A DNA stretch of 64,000 bases from Cryptomeria japonica (GCF_030272615.1 NC_081414.1:341858717-341922716); one strand, 5' to 3'. Shown: positions 1-11,021, numbered from the stretch's first letter. Notes: a model not told the origin generated them from the letters alone. Program-made: numbers and translations.

Positions 1-706
1 GCTAGGAAAGAGAATCACAGAGGTTAACATTTTCTTCTTGGAGCTTTTCTAAATGATGACTCTTCTTAAAAAAGTCCATGGACACTGCTTTAGAAGTTTC
101 TTCCATCATTCTAACCTTGTCGGATGCCATGGCGCTTTGGAGACTAACGCCCATTGCCTATAGCTCATAATCATCAGGCCTCATCTAAGATTCCGGCTTG
201 TCAACCTTGGGAACTAGATTTGCAAAATAAAGGCAATCAAGCGAGGGTGAGCACGATGAGCACCTTCCTTCTCCTTTCACTTATTTTATTTATTCAAACC
301 AACGGTTCTATCATAAACAACCTGCTGCTGGAAACTATCTGGATGATCAATGGCTTGTCCTGCAAAAACTGCATTAGGAGGGACAACAAAATTGAAATGC
401 GAAAAAGGGGCAGTGAAAGAGGATTTGACCGGATGAGTCACTGCTAGCAGGGAAAATAACAGGACAAAAGGGGAGCCCACTAACGGGAAGTAACTGGTGG
501 ATGCCACAGCAATACTCTAGGGGGAAGACTCTTCAAAACCTAGCCTACACGACACAAGGACTGCTTCTGATGTGGGTGACTGAAAAGTTGTAGATATGGG
601 GATTGCACCTGGGAAAGGAACGGAAGCCTATGTGAGTACGTCTTAGGGATTAACCGTCATACCCGCTAGGGCCAAAGTAAGAGTAGTAGGGACCGAGGCT
701 TGCATG
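1..706 (-). pseudogene. Distal part of the extra 3' ORF of the Tat-like element
   Basis: This is the continuation of the minus-strand extra ORF beyond the 707-8360 insertion. When the insert is ignored, the same frame continues with scattered stops through about 286, for example 286-507, which is hydrophobic and proline-containing. Around 260 the readable frame changes. A second open stretch then runs to a TAG at 2-4; its last 42 codons (2-130) are rich in Lys/Glu and look like a short coiled coil ending in LQEENVNLCDSLS. I recognise no family. Only the continuity of frame with 8472-10446 supports this call. It could instead be untranslated 3' sequence with chance open frames. Confidence 0.4.
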
Positions 707-877
707 TGTAGCATCCTAAAATTGTGACACTTGCAATTTCGACTACATTTGGGTCTTTACAATGGCGATGCAACACGGAACCTGAATGGAGACCCCGAAA
801 CTTGTCCATGACATCAAAAACTGCATTTTCTTGCACCCTGGCCTGATCCTCTTTGCACCCTGCTGTCCTCGGAGGTG

Positions 878-966
878 GGACCAGAGCGCCCAGCACCCTG
901 GTCCTTCAGGACCAGGGCGCCCAGTGCCTTGGTCCCCCAGGACCATGGTGCCCAGTGCCCTGGTCC
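878..966 (+). repeat. Three tandem GGACC...GGTCC hairpin units in the 5' LTR
   Basis: Units of 27 bp start at 878, 909 and 940, a 31-bp period. Each begins GGACCA and ends TGGTCC (middle and right halves vary slightly) with a GCGCCCAG-type centre, so each can fold into a hairpin with a roughly 9-10 bp GC-rich stem. The other LTR has two units at 7433 and 7464. Related units lie at 62157-62244. Confidence 0.85.
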
Positions 967-1283
967 CTAGCCCTATTTTGGGCCCAGTCTCTTTTGGGAC
1001 CTCGGGTCTTTATGTTTGCAATTCGGAAAATATTGTTTCCTGGTCGGCCTAAGGTCAGAATAATCAGTCTTTTAACCCTAATTGACAAGTATATAAACTA
1101 CATTTTCCTCTCTCATTTGTGATAGATGGAAAAAAGGTGGAAGCGATATTCAAACACTCAAACATTCAAGCATTCAGGCATTCAAGCATTCCTTCAAGCA
1201 ATTGATCATTCTAAGTCTCCATTCAAGGCTAAGTGTTGCATTCAAGACAAGGATTCAACCATTGAAGAGGAGATCACATACTA

Positions 1284-1340
1284 CAACATACAACATACAA
1301 CATACAACATACAACATACAACATACAACATACAACAACA
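1284..1340 (+). repeat. TACAACA heptamer microsatellite in the 5' LTR
   Basis: Seven perfect 7-bp CAACATA units are followed by CAACAACA. The same site in the 3' LTR (from about 7808) has three units. Repeat-number change after insertion is the simplest explanation. Confidence 0.9.
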
Positions 1341-1468
1341 TCTACACCTTCGCATGTAAGAATACAAACATTATTACAACAAGGTTGCAGGTATGCGGCT
1401 GAAATTGAAGATCTGGAATCCTTGTGTAGAGACGAACAGATCCCCCTTCGTTTCGCGGATTTTTCGAA

Positions 1469-1498
1469 GGACCATGTGCACGCCGGGCGCCATCGTCC
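1469..1498 (+). repeat. 30-bp GC-rich hairpin motif (LTR copy)
   Basis: It starts GGACCATG and ends CATCGTCC around a GTGCAC...GGGCGC core. Homologous 30-mers occur at 2266-2295 and 2888-2917 in the leader, near 7968 in the 3' LTR, and at 62993-63022. The 2888 copy is the most symmetrical. Confidence 0.75.
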
Positions 1499-2265
1499 CA
1501 TCAACTTTCGCTCAAATTTGCAGGATAGCGTCGTCTCAACATTTTACAACTAATTCCAGGTCCGTAGCTTCATCCTATATCCCTATCTTAGTTTATAAGT
1601 GAATCTTTCTCACTTTTCATGCATTCCTAGCTTAATTCTTCTATCTACATTCTTTACAAAGAGGGTAGCCTTTCTGTCTTAACCCTTGAAACTCATTTAG
1701 AATGTAATCTAGCATTGTGTGGGATTGGATCTTGTGGGTTTCAACCCCTCTTTTGAATGTAAAGTCTCTCCTAAGTGAAAACTAACAATCCTAAGTGACA
1801 CCCCTTTCCCCTTGGGAGTGGTGGAGGGAACACTTAGGGTTCGCTCGCGATTTTCCGCTTTACATTTTGGTGAACCCGATGTGAACATCCTTTTTGATTA
1901 TTCATGGTTAGATCTGAAAATTGGATTCCTTGATTACATTTCCATGTTTGATCTTTTGCAAATTTTAGAGGTTAATTGCATAAAAACCCTAAAATTTTCT
2001 TTTTAGTAATTGAGCTTGTGAAATGTTTAATTGTTAATGCTTGTTTCAGATCTACCCTTCTACTACAAATTATCAATTCATATCTGTGTTTTAATTTTGA
2101 AAATTAAGTGGTTAAGTGTCAAAACCCTAATTTTTAAAACCCTCTTGATTCAACCTTTGACTGATAATTTCACTGATCAAAACATCTCCAAATCAGCTGT
2201 AACTTTGGATTCCGCAACAAAATCATAAAATCTTTTATCCCTGAAAATTTGGAAAAAAGTTGCAA

Positions 2266-2295
2266 GGACCGTGTGCACCCCGAGCGCCATCGTCC
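2266..2295 (+). repeat. 30-bp hairpin motif, leader copy 1
   Basis: It begins GGACCGTG and ends CATCGTCC with a GTGCACCCCGAGCGC core. It is preceded by GAAAAAAGTTGC-like sequence and followed by CCGACATTTTTTCT, as is leader copy 2. Confidence 0.75.
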
Positions 2296-2887
2296 CCGAC
2301 ATTTTTTCTAAAATTTTGGGAGCTAGATCTTACTGTATTTTTCTGCTAAAATCCAGAATTTTGGCTGATTTTATCAATTCCAACACTTTCAAAATTAAGG
2401 TCAAAGTCGGTCTTGTGATTGCTTGGTTTAAGGCTTCTAATCATTCAAAAATTGTTGAAATTGAAATTCATGTTGAAATTGTGTTTCTTACTGTCCTAAA
2501 TCTGAAAAGTGTGTTTGCATTCATTCAAAATTTCAGTGCTTTATTCAAATTCTTGCAATTTGTTGCTTTTGAAATTAAGTGTTTAATTACAACAACTTTG
2601 ATTTCCGCTTTCAAAATTGAATTTTGCATGAAATTGAGTCAACTTTTAAATTTCAAAACTTGCATTGCTCTTAACATTCCCTCTAAAATCATAAAATTCA
2701 AAATTTCAATTTCCCTCTCTTTTTCAAAATTCAAATTTTGCATTTTTCGACAATCTTGGTAGGGTTCAATTTTGAGATTGCAACTTTAATTTGGCCTATC
2801 TACAGATCGTAAAATCACTCAATTTTTTCAGATTAGCTTTAAAATCATCATAACTTTCATAACTACAAATTTTGAAAAAAGTTGCGA

Positions 2888-2917
2888 GGACCGTGTGCAC
2901 TCCGAGTGCCACGGTCC
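2888..2917 (+). repeat. 30-bp hairpin motif, leader copy 2
   Basis: The outer arms GGACCGTG and CACGGTCC are perfectly complementary. The inner arms GCACTC and GAGTGC are also perfect, giving a 14-bp stem with a single bulged T and a one-base loop region. It would be stable as RNA or as extruded DNA. Confidence 0.8.
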
Positions 2918-3134
2918 CTGACATTTTTTCTGAAATTTCGGGAGATTGTCGTGATTGCATTTAATAGCCGAAATCTAGGAGATTGGCTGATTTTATTGAG
3001 ATTTGCTACCTCTGAATTCAAAATTTTCTCTCTCTCTCTAGTGCATGAGTTTTACAACAATAAGCCCTACTTACACTATTCCCATTAGATGAAGCTTTAG
3101 AATTAAGTCTTTCCAAGGTTTAATTACCGAGGAG

Positions 3135-6100
3135 ATGGAACCTAATTTGAATAGCCTTTTTAACGAGGACACGGGTAATTCCTCTAACCTAATTTGAATA
3201 GCCTTTTTAACAAGGACACGGGTAATTCCTCTAATCCTCTTAATGATGAAGAAGCTCTCCATGAGGTTTCTGTAGAACAACTTTCAAAATTGGATAACCA
3301 ATTTGGTGATTTTTAGCAATGGATGTCTCAAGAGTATCTTGATAGTCAAGCTCTTTCATTAATTGAGGGTCTAAAACGTATGGTTCAAAGTGATAAGAAT
3401 GGAATTGATATTTTGCGTGGTTTTGCACACATTGTGGATTTGAATGTGATGCCTATGAAGAGTTGTGCTGAAAATTTAGGTTATACACAACCTCCCACTC
3501 AAGTCAATCATTCTGTTCCTTTAACAACTTCTATTTCTAGCATACCTACTTTTACATCAAACATAATGACTACTTCTATACAAGACATTCCGCCTATGAT
3601 CAGTAGTCATGGGGGCAATCCTTCCTCTTCAATTAACCCTCTTCCTTCATTCAATCTGACTTCTTCATTCATTCCTTCAATGAGTGTTCCTATTACATCT
3701 CCACAAATGAACATGACGCAAGGGTGCAATTCATTTAACCATTCCATTCCTCCTTGTAATGTTCCTCCTTTCCAATCCTCTCCTATGACTAACTATCATA
3801 GTGTCCCACCACCTTACTCTTTACCTTCACCTCCATCTCAATCTAACACATCTAATATGAACTCTCCAACTGAAGCGACCATTAATAATCTTGCACAAAC
3901 TGTCTCTTCCTTGCAGCAACAAATTGCCTCTATGAATCAATCTAAGTTTAGTGTGCCCACATTTGATGTTGTGAGCCCACTTTCTCTTGACATTGTTTGA
4001 GCTATCCCTCCTAAACATGTTGAAATCCCGGATTTGGAGCTTTATAATGGTAAAGGCGATCCTCTAACACATGTTAAGACTTTTCAAACAATATGTACTG
4101 ATTTTGCTTATGACCAAAGGTTGCTTGCAAAACTGTTTACTAGAACATTAAGAGATAAAGCCCTACAATGGTATTGCTCGTTGCCTTCTTATTCTATTAC
4201 TTCTTTCAAACAACTTGCAAATGCTTTCATTCAACAATTTCAAAACAATATAAGTCCTAAAGTTACTTTGATTGATTTAATGCATTGTAAACAAGGTGTT
4301 AAAGAAAAAGTGACTGATTTCATTGGTAGATATAAGCATTTGTATGCTCAAATTTCTTTTCCAGTGCTTGACAATGATATTCAAAGAATCTTTATTTCCA
4401 ATTTACAAAAAGATATTCGAGACAAACTCCTATTTTCTGAGTTTACTTCTTTCCAACAGTTGTGTGCAACTCTTCACAATTATCAACTGACTGTGAGTCA
4501 AATGGAACAAGCAAATCCTATGTCTCCAAGTGATAAGGGTGATAGCAGTCAACAACCATTTGGAAAGTTTAAACCGAACAGAGATTCCATCAAATTCAAT
4601 GAAAACATCATCAACAACAATGTGAATGCAGCATCAGGTGTGCCTCCTATTTCTAAATTTTTCAAGAAAGAAAGAAAGTTTACTCCTTTACATGAATCAT
4701 TGCATAGTATTATGAATAAGTTATTGGAACAAAATGTGCTTAATCTTCCTCCTGTAAGGCAAATAGATCCGGCAAAGATTAATTCACCATATTTTGATAA
4801 CAAATCTTTTTGTCAATTTCATCGTCAACCTAGGCATGATATTGAAAAATGTTTTGCTTTAAAGGGTAAAATTCAAGATTTGATTGATAATAATACTATC
4901 TCTGTTTCAGGAGTGAATGATAAAGGCAACACATCTATAGCTCCTCCTGACCAAAATCTTCAGATTTTTACTGATCCATTACCTTCTCATACCTCTAATG
5001 CAATTGAGGCTAATGATTCCTCTTTCTCATCTGATGGTCTTGTGTCTATGACTCCGAATGTGATTAACTTTGTAGAGCAGCAAGAAAACCCTAAAGAACC
5101 TTCCATCACATTTGATTCTAGTGAAACTATTAGGGCACCTGATGGTCCTTTATACATAGTTGCAAAAGTCAAGAATACACCTTGCCGTGGAGTGCTTATT
5201 GATCCTTCGTGCATGGTTAATGTTATTACTAAGGAATTTCTTTTTACTTTGCAATTGAATCAAGTGATCTATGACAAAACAGATGTGATTGTGAAATTAT
5301 TTGATGCATTTTCTTCTCCTGCAATTGGTTCTATTACATTACCTATTGAGGTCCATAACAAATCCCTTGATGTGAACTTTGCTATTATTCCTTCATCCGA
5401 ACAATTTCATGTGAAGCTTGGCTATCCTTGGCTATCTTCCATGAAAGCTATTTCTTCTCCTATTCATAAATGTTTGAAATTTCCCCATAATGGTGAATTC
5501 GTTACTGTCAATCATAGTCTCTTTAAACCAGCTGAAAGAATTTCTAGTGTTCCTATTGATTATTTTTGGCCTAAACAATTCCAATCTCTTCCACCACGAA
5601 GTGATCATCTTTTCAAATCTTATCAAAAGTGGAAAACAGATATGATCCTATCTCTAAGTGAACCTAGAACACCCAAACTTGATATTCCTATCATTCTTGA
5701 GAAGGAAGTTCTTCCTTTGAAAGATAAAACTAATGTCTTTTCTCAAGAAGATTCCCAACCCGTTCCCATGGATGTAACTATGTCTATGCCTAATAAACTT
5801 TCTAAAAGAAGACCTATACCTCCTCGTCATGATGGACTTGGTCTCCTTCCTAAACCAAAAATTCCTCCTTTATATGGAGCAGTTCCTCCTCCGTCCTTTT
5901 ATAGAGAGAAGAGACCTTCTTCTTCTCCTATTATCCAGCCTAAGAGACCACAACCTAAACACCCAAGTGATAAGGATGAGAACATTCCTCCTCCTCAATC
6001 TTCTCCACTTCCTACTAAGACTAGATGAAATCATTCTACACGTGAACGCCGATGAAAGCGTCATCTTAGAGCTCAAGCAGCTACTTCTCAAACTTTGCAA

Positions 6101-6520
6101 TCTCCAAAAACACCTTCAACAAGCATTATTCCATTTTCTCCTCAGCCGGAAATTGAGCCAAAATCTCCTAAACATAAGATGCATGATGGTCTTGATCCTG
6201 TGCGAGTTAAAGATCCTATTTTTATAAATCTTGATGATGATATAGATGAAAATGTTATTCATGATGAAAATGTTACTCCTCTTGCTTCTGATAGTGAATA
6301 TGAACTTGTTGATATTGATAACCATCTATCTAACGAATTTTCTAAAGCACTTATCCTAGCTCCTAGACAAGAACAATGTGGCTTGGAACATGAACATACC
6401 CCTTGTTTGGATCTTGTGATAGCTCCATCTGCTGTGTTGAATGTTCCTCCTCTAGCGTATTCCCTGCCTTCTCAAAATATTGATCAGCAAGATCGGGGGG
6501 TAGATGACGTGCTAGACTAG
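3135..6520 (+). pseudogene. gag: Gag with protease-like domain of the 707-8360 element, disrupted
   Basis: One long frame starts at ATG 3135 and ends at 6520, with interior TAG 3314-3316, TGA 3998-4000, TGA 6026-6028 and TGA 6050-6052. A 47-bp tandem duplication near its start shifts the frame. The largest open part is 4034-6028 (664 codons). The N-terminal half has a Ty3 Gag core (LYNGKGDPLTH, LQWYCSLP, FIGRYKHL). A C-x2-H-x5-H-x4-C knuckle-like motif is at about 4811-4852. A retropepsin-like domain follows, with an LGYPWL motif near 5416, but its expected D-S/T-G active site reads D-P-S (codons 5201-5209). The Pro-rich, acidic C-terminal part is not recognised. Frame continuity across the stops argues for one ancestral protein. 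Confidence 0.85.
3141..3234 (+). repeat. 47-bp tandem duplication inside gag
   Basis: 3141-3187 and 3188-3234 are identical except for one G/A difference. Because 47 is not a multiple of three, the duplication shifts gag from its start codon. With only one copy, the ATG at 3135 reads in phase with the downstream ORF. Confidence 0.93.
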
Positions 6521-7246
6521 TTTCATTAGCATAGTAGATTCTCTCCTCCTCTCTTTTACTTCTTCTATGTGTTATTCTCATTCTTCTATTTGTTGTCCTG
6601 AGTGTTGTCTACTTGAGGACGATGCAAAGCATTGAGATCTCTTTTGGTCTCTCTCATGTTGACTCAAACGACACATGTGTTCCCTTCTTCTAGGTGACCT
6701 TCCTTGATTGGGGAATGAAGAACAATTATGCATACATACATATGATATACATGAACTATCATACAACATACTAACCCCGAGGAAAGTGAAGTCACCTCGT
6801 GCTTTGTGTTTTGTATCTATTATCCTTGGGTTTATCTCACACTTGGGGGCTAAATCCTTGCGATAGCGTGCTCCTTTCCCTTCTTATTTCTTATGTGTAT
6901 CACTACCTTAAAGCAATCACCCCCGTTGAGGCATGTGCGATCGCTTTAATGTATGGGGGCATACACCCCGTCTATCCCTTCAGGATACTTGAAAATTTCT
7001 TGGCGAACTTAGCCTTGCCTTGAAAATTTTTGGTATTTCTCTTACATGACTCATAGTGAGGGAACCTTACTACTGAGAGTCATGGTTCTCCCTCATGATC
7101 TTCCCTTTTACTTTGTCAATCGAAGTCGTAAGATCCTTAGTCCACTGGGGGCTTGGTGTGTCTTGCCTCCTTGACATGGTGAAAGTCTTTCAATGTTGTT
7201 TCCTTGTACTTTATCGGAAGTATGAGCGTATGCCTATACTCCCGCT
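6521..7246 (+). other. 3' untranslated region of the 707-8360 element
   Basis: I see no gene here. Four TGGGGGC-type purine runs occur at about 6845, 6955, 7147 and 7252; only the last abuts the LTR. The others resemble PPT duplicates or decoys. Confidence 0.5.
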
Positions 7247-7261
7247 AAAGTGGGGGCTAAA
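7247..7261 (+). promoter_or_regulatory. Polypurine tract
   Basis: AAAGTGGGGGCTAAA lies immediately before the TG of the 3' LTR and would prime plus-strand cDNA synthesis. The same string occurs in reverse complement at 63389-63403 beside a related LTR. Confidence 0.85.
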
Positions 7262-8360
7262 TGTAGCATCCTAAAATTGCGACACTTGCAATTTCGACTG
7301 CATTTGGGTCTTTACGATGGAGACGCAACACGGAACCTGAATGGAAACCTCGAAACTTGTCCATGACATCAAAAACTGCATTTTCTTGCACCCTGGCCTG
7401 ATCCTCCTTGCACCCTATTGTCCCAGGAGGTGGGACCAGAGCGCCCAGCGCCTTGGTCCTTCAGGACCATGGCGCCCAGCGCCCTGGTCCCTGGCCCTAT
7501 TTTGGGCCCAGTCTCTTTTGGGACCTCAGGTCTTTATGTTTGCAATTCAGGAAATATTGTTTCCTAGTCGGCCTAAGGTCGGAATAATCAGTCTTTTAAC
7601 ACTAATTGAAAATTATATAAACTACATTTTCCTCTGTCATTTGTGATAGATGGAAAAAAGGTGGAAGCGATATTCAAACACTCAAACATTCAAGCATTCA
7701 GGCATTCAAGCATTCCTTCAAGCAATTGATCATTCTAAGTCTCCATTCAAAGCTAAGTGTTGCATTCAAGATAAGGATTCAACCATTGAAGAGGAGATCA
7801 CATACTACAACATACAACATACAACATACAACAACATCTACACCTTTGCATGTAAGAATACAAACATTCTTACAACAAGGTTGCAGGTACGTGGCTGAAA
7901 TTGAAGATCTGGAATCCTTGTGTAGAGCCGAATAGATCCCCCTTTGTTTCGCAGATTTTTCAGAGGACCCTGTGCACGCCAGGCGCCATCATCCCATCAA
8001 ATTTCACTCAAATTTGCAGGACAGCGTCGTCTCGACATTTTACTACTAATTCCAGGTCCGCAGCTTCATCCTATATCCCTATCTCAGTTTATAAGTGAAT
8101 CTTTCTCACTTTTCATGCATTCCTAGCTTAATTATTCTATCTACATTCTTTACAAAGAGGGTAGCCTTGCTGTCTTAACCCTTGAAACTCATTTAGAATC
8201 CAATCTAGCATTGCGTGGGATTGGATCTTGTGGGTTTCAACCCCTCTTTTGAATGTAAAGTCTCTCTTAAGTGAAAACCGACAATCCTAAGTGACCCCCC
8301 TTTCCCCTTGGGAGTGGTGGAGGGAACACTTAGGGTTCGCTCATGATTTTCCACTTTACA
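7262..8360 (+). repeat. 3' LTR (1099 bp)
   Basis: This is the partner of 707-1864. Both ends match, and it is followed by the GCATG TSD. It carries two hairpin units (7433-7459 and 7464-7490) and three TACAACA heptamers. ORFs seen in both LTRs (for example 7341-7646) are non-coding shadows. Confidence 0.95.
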
Positions 8361-8471
8361 GCATGATGGGTGCAAGGGTAGCTGCAAGAACATTCGAAGA
8401 ATGGGAAGAGGGGAAAAAGGGGCATACCTGATCGACCGAAAGATGCAGCAGCTGAAGATTTGTAGATGCTG

Positions 8472-10446
8472 TCGTTGATGTATTAGGTGCAACCCCTTCT
8501 AACCCACTGAGATATGGCTTCTTCTTTAGGGGGCCCTACGAAGACTACTTCTTAGACTGCCTCTTACTAGACTATGAATGAGGTCTGTGAGTTGCACTGT
8601 CTAAAGAAAGAGGGATTTCTAGCTCTGGCTCTTGCCCTTTGATATTTATAATCCCAACTTCCTGCTGAGTAGCTATCTCGGGAGATGAGTCCCCATGCAA
8701 GGAATTGTCACCTATCTCATCGTCAAATTTATTTACCTTACTCCATTCCTACTCAAAACGCTCATCCAGGGGTGCATTTCCAAGGCTAGCTCTAAGCTGA
8801 TTTACTTTCTGACGATAGACCCAAAAATTTTCCCTTTTCTTTTTGGGCCAGGATAGAGTTTTCATACCCTCCAACAATGCCCAAGGAATAGGCTTCGCGA
8901 GGTTGAACCTTTGTACTGGGGTATAAAATTTTAACCACGAGGGGTGATCCAAAATAGGAAAATCATCAGGACCCACATATTTGCTTGGGTCATCAACCCG
9001 GGGGTTGGTACGTTCTGCCCATGAGTCTCGAGGCTCATGCCTCACAGCATTTTTCCTTTTGCTTAAGTAGCCATCAAGGTCATAAGTCCAAGAGTCATCA
9101 ATTGCTATGAAACCCAGTTGCACCATCTTTGAAGTCAGGGTTTCTTCAGCTACTTTTCTCTTTACTAAGGTAATTGGGCCAATGGCCTTGTTATCCTTTG
9201 TAATGGAGGTATCATGCTTCCCAGCACCAATCGCTTGCTTGACTCTTGCCAGCTGCCTTGCCATTTCTAGAGCTAGGGTTTTGTCAGTCACATAAGTAGG
9301 TAGCCAGAATGACTCTTCAGAGAAACCATGTACGCAGATGAAAGAGAAATTGGGGTCCATGAACTAGTCACAAAGAGGGAGTTCATTCTGCATCCAGTTC
9401 ATTCAAACCAGTGAGAAATGGGTAAGAGGTTCATTGGGAATCACTCCAAAATCCTTGAGCACGAGAGCCAAGAATAAATCTGAAAACTGGTAGGATTCAT
9501 AAGAGGCCAACAACAGAGGCGTCCAACAAGACACCGACATTATATTTCCCACCTCATCGAAAGTGGCCAAGCACATGAACTGTGCGAAGAAAGATTCATT
9601 CTGATGCAGAAATAGATGCACCAATACTAAAGAGAACTTGAAATGTCACAACTATTGAAACTTGGATAACTACTTGACCATGGCCTTAGCGATAGTTGTG
9701 GAGAAGTCAAAGTGGAAAGGTTCCCTTTGCTTCCTGCATTTAAAAAGAAAGCCAATCATGGAAGCTGTGATATCCCGGTCATTATCATGACCACACAACC
9801 ATGCCAGGGTAGATGAGATATCTCTGAGGTCATCTTGTTTCAGATCATTGTAAGACAAAGGGAACTTTGGAAGCCCCACTGACAAACTCTAGTTGAGAGC
9901 ATTTTGACAGAACGTTAACGCATCTCTCTTGGTGCTCCAAAATTCCTCCATGGATTTTTCTGAGAAAACTTCAGTATTTTCAAATATTGGGGAGCATAGC
10001 ATTTCCCTAATGGCCTCTAGAGATATGATTAGTTTCAGGTGTGAGCCGTTGACAGAAGATGAGGTGGGATCAAAAACCTCTACATAGGTGGCCATGAGTT
10101 CAAGATAGTAGGGAACTGCGGGGACCAAAGATTGGGGAGCACCACTCTTCCAGAAATGCACCGCGATGGAATGAGGATCATTTTTGTGATGCAGTATCCT
10201 TGAACAAGCGGCCTCTCTAAGGTTTTTGGGCTGCTTTCAGACCTTAGGATCATAGATGCTTTCTAAGGAATCCAGAATAATCAACGAGTTTTGGGTCATC
10301 ATTTTCTTTTTGGTCTTTGTCTTTGGATAATGCTTCTTTGGTGGAATGGCATGAGAGGAGTAAGATAGTTCCTCAAAAATATTAGCCCAAAAACCTCTGG
10401 GAGTAGCTTTTGCGGATGAAACCTTAGAATCTATTGAGGTAGACAA
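8472..10446 (-). pseudogene. Long extra ORF downstream of pol in the Tat-like element, function unknown
   Basis: Five open segments (10237-10446, 9889-10161, 9670-9885, 9403-9624, 8749-9360) share one frame. Only point stops (such as TGA at 10237-10239 and TAG at 8749-8751) separate them, and I see no frameshift over about 1.7 kb. The frame stays readable past 8749 to about 8472, with an acidic then Lys-rich tail. The ancestral protein was thus at least ~650 residues. I recognise no domain. Segments include WLCGHDNDRDITASM and DDFPILDHPSWLKFY. It has no obvious signal peptide or zinc motif, and is not an obvious env. It lies where Ty3 elements can carry an accessory ORF and is divergent from the antisense ORF at 11022. 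The start is uncertain: no ATG is seen at the 5' edge. Confidence 0.7.
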
Positions 10447-11021
10447 CCATCCTTTCCTATTTTGCTATCAAATCAGAGATAAGGAATGGAAACCTGCACG
10501 TCTTCCTTTGGCCTCACTCCTTGGCAACAAAATGAACAGATTAATGACCAAGAGCTCCTTCAAACTTTTAAAAGCATGACATGCCTTGTTTTTCGTGAAA
10601 GCTAAGGTTTGGCTTACACATGCACCAACTCAAAATGCTGCTGCGATCAACCTCCATGAATGAGGGGAGCCCTCATTCCCACTTTACAAACAAAAAACTA
10701 CTTGGTTGATTTGGCGTTCCTTGGGAAAAGTTCCTTAGGCAAAATCTTTCTTTAATCAAGAGGATCAACTAGGAATAATGGTCGCATGAGCTAAAACAGG
10801 CTGGCCGAGCTTTCACATTTAAGGGTGACATACCTGAAAGTACATATGTCTCTTTGTTTCCATCCATTCCTCTTTTTGAAGTGACTGACAAGATGTCAAT
10901 ATCTTAGAAATAATCCCATTTGCGTGACGCGAATTAATAGGGGTGTGACAGAGACATTGAAATGAGACAAGGGTAAGCTCAAGTTGCTGATTGCTTACCT
11001 GCCAAGATTTTTGCTATAAAT
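10447..11021. other. Spacer between two divergent accessory ORFs
   Basis: The 575-bp interval separates the minus-strand ORF (10446 leftwards) from the plus-strand ORF (11022 rightwards). No gene is visible. A TATAAATA string at 11013-11020 lies directly before the plus ORF's ATG. A shared bidirectional promoter is possible but unproven. Confidence 0.4.

Larger units (their letters stand above)
707..1864 (+). repeat. 5' LTR (1158 bp)
   Basis: It matches 7262-8360 along its whole length. It is 59 bp longer than the 3' LTR. The difference is accounted for exactly by one extra 31-bp hairpin unit (three versus two) and four extra 7-bp TACAACA units (seven versus three). The LTR begins TGTAGCATCC and ends GCTTTACA. 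Confidence 0.95.
1865..3134 (+). other. PBS region and long untranslated leader of the 707-8360 element
   Basis: Directly after the LTR comes TTTTGGTGAACCCGATGTG (1865-1883), the expected position of the primer-binding site. The TGG at 1868-1870 fits a tRNA 3' CCA, but I cannot name the tRNA. The rest is AT-rich leader with no convincing gene. Two direct-repeat blocks about 620 bp apart (about 2246-2345 and 2866-2965) each carry one 30-bp hairpin motif. Confidence 0.6.
707..8360 (+). mobile_element. LTR retrotransposon with Gag/protease-like ORF only (no RT, no integrase)
   Basis: Two long direct repeats, 707-1864 and 7262-8360, both begin TGTAGC and end TTTACA. They are bordered by a perfect 5-bp TSD, GCATG, at 702-706 and 8361-8365. 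A purine-rich PPT (7247-7261) touches the 3' LTR. The 5.4-kb interior holds one long degenerate reading frame (3135-6520) encoding a Ty3-type Gag and a protease-like domain. No RT, RNase H or integrase motif is visible on either strand. It is therefore a non-autonomous element that would need pol supplied in trans. It is inserted in the extra ORF of the surrounding Tat-like element. TSD and LTR ends make the boundaries secure. Confidence 0.94.

Noticed and set aside
786-1122. Pro/Gly-rich ORFs in both LTRs of the 707-8360 element
   Set aside because: They lie in LTR hairpin repeats, overlap each other in several frames and differ between LTRs by the repeat unit.
6095-6520. Separate small gene downstream of gag
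   Set aside because: It is in the same frame as 3323-6028 and separated only by two TGA stops; treated as the C-terminal part of the same protein.
8472-10446. Retroviral-type envelope gene
   Set aside because: The position fits, but I see no signal peptide, transmembrane anchor, furin-like site or Cys pattern.
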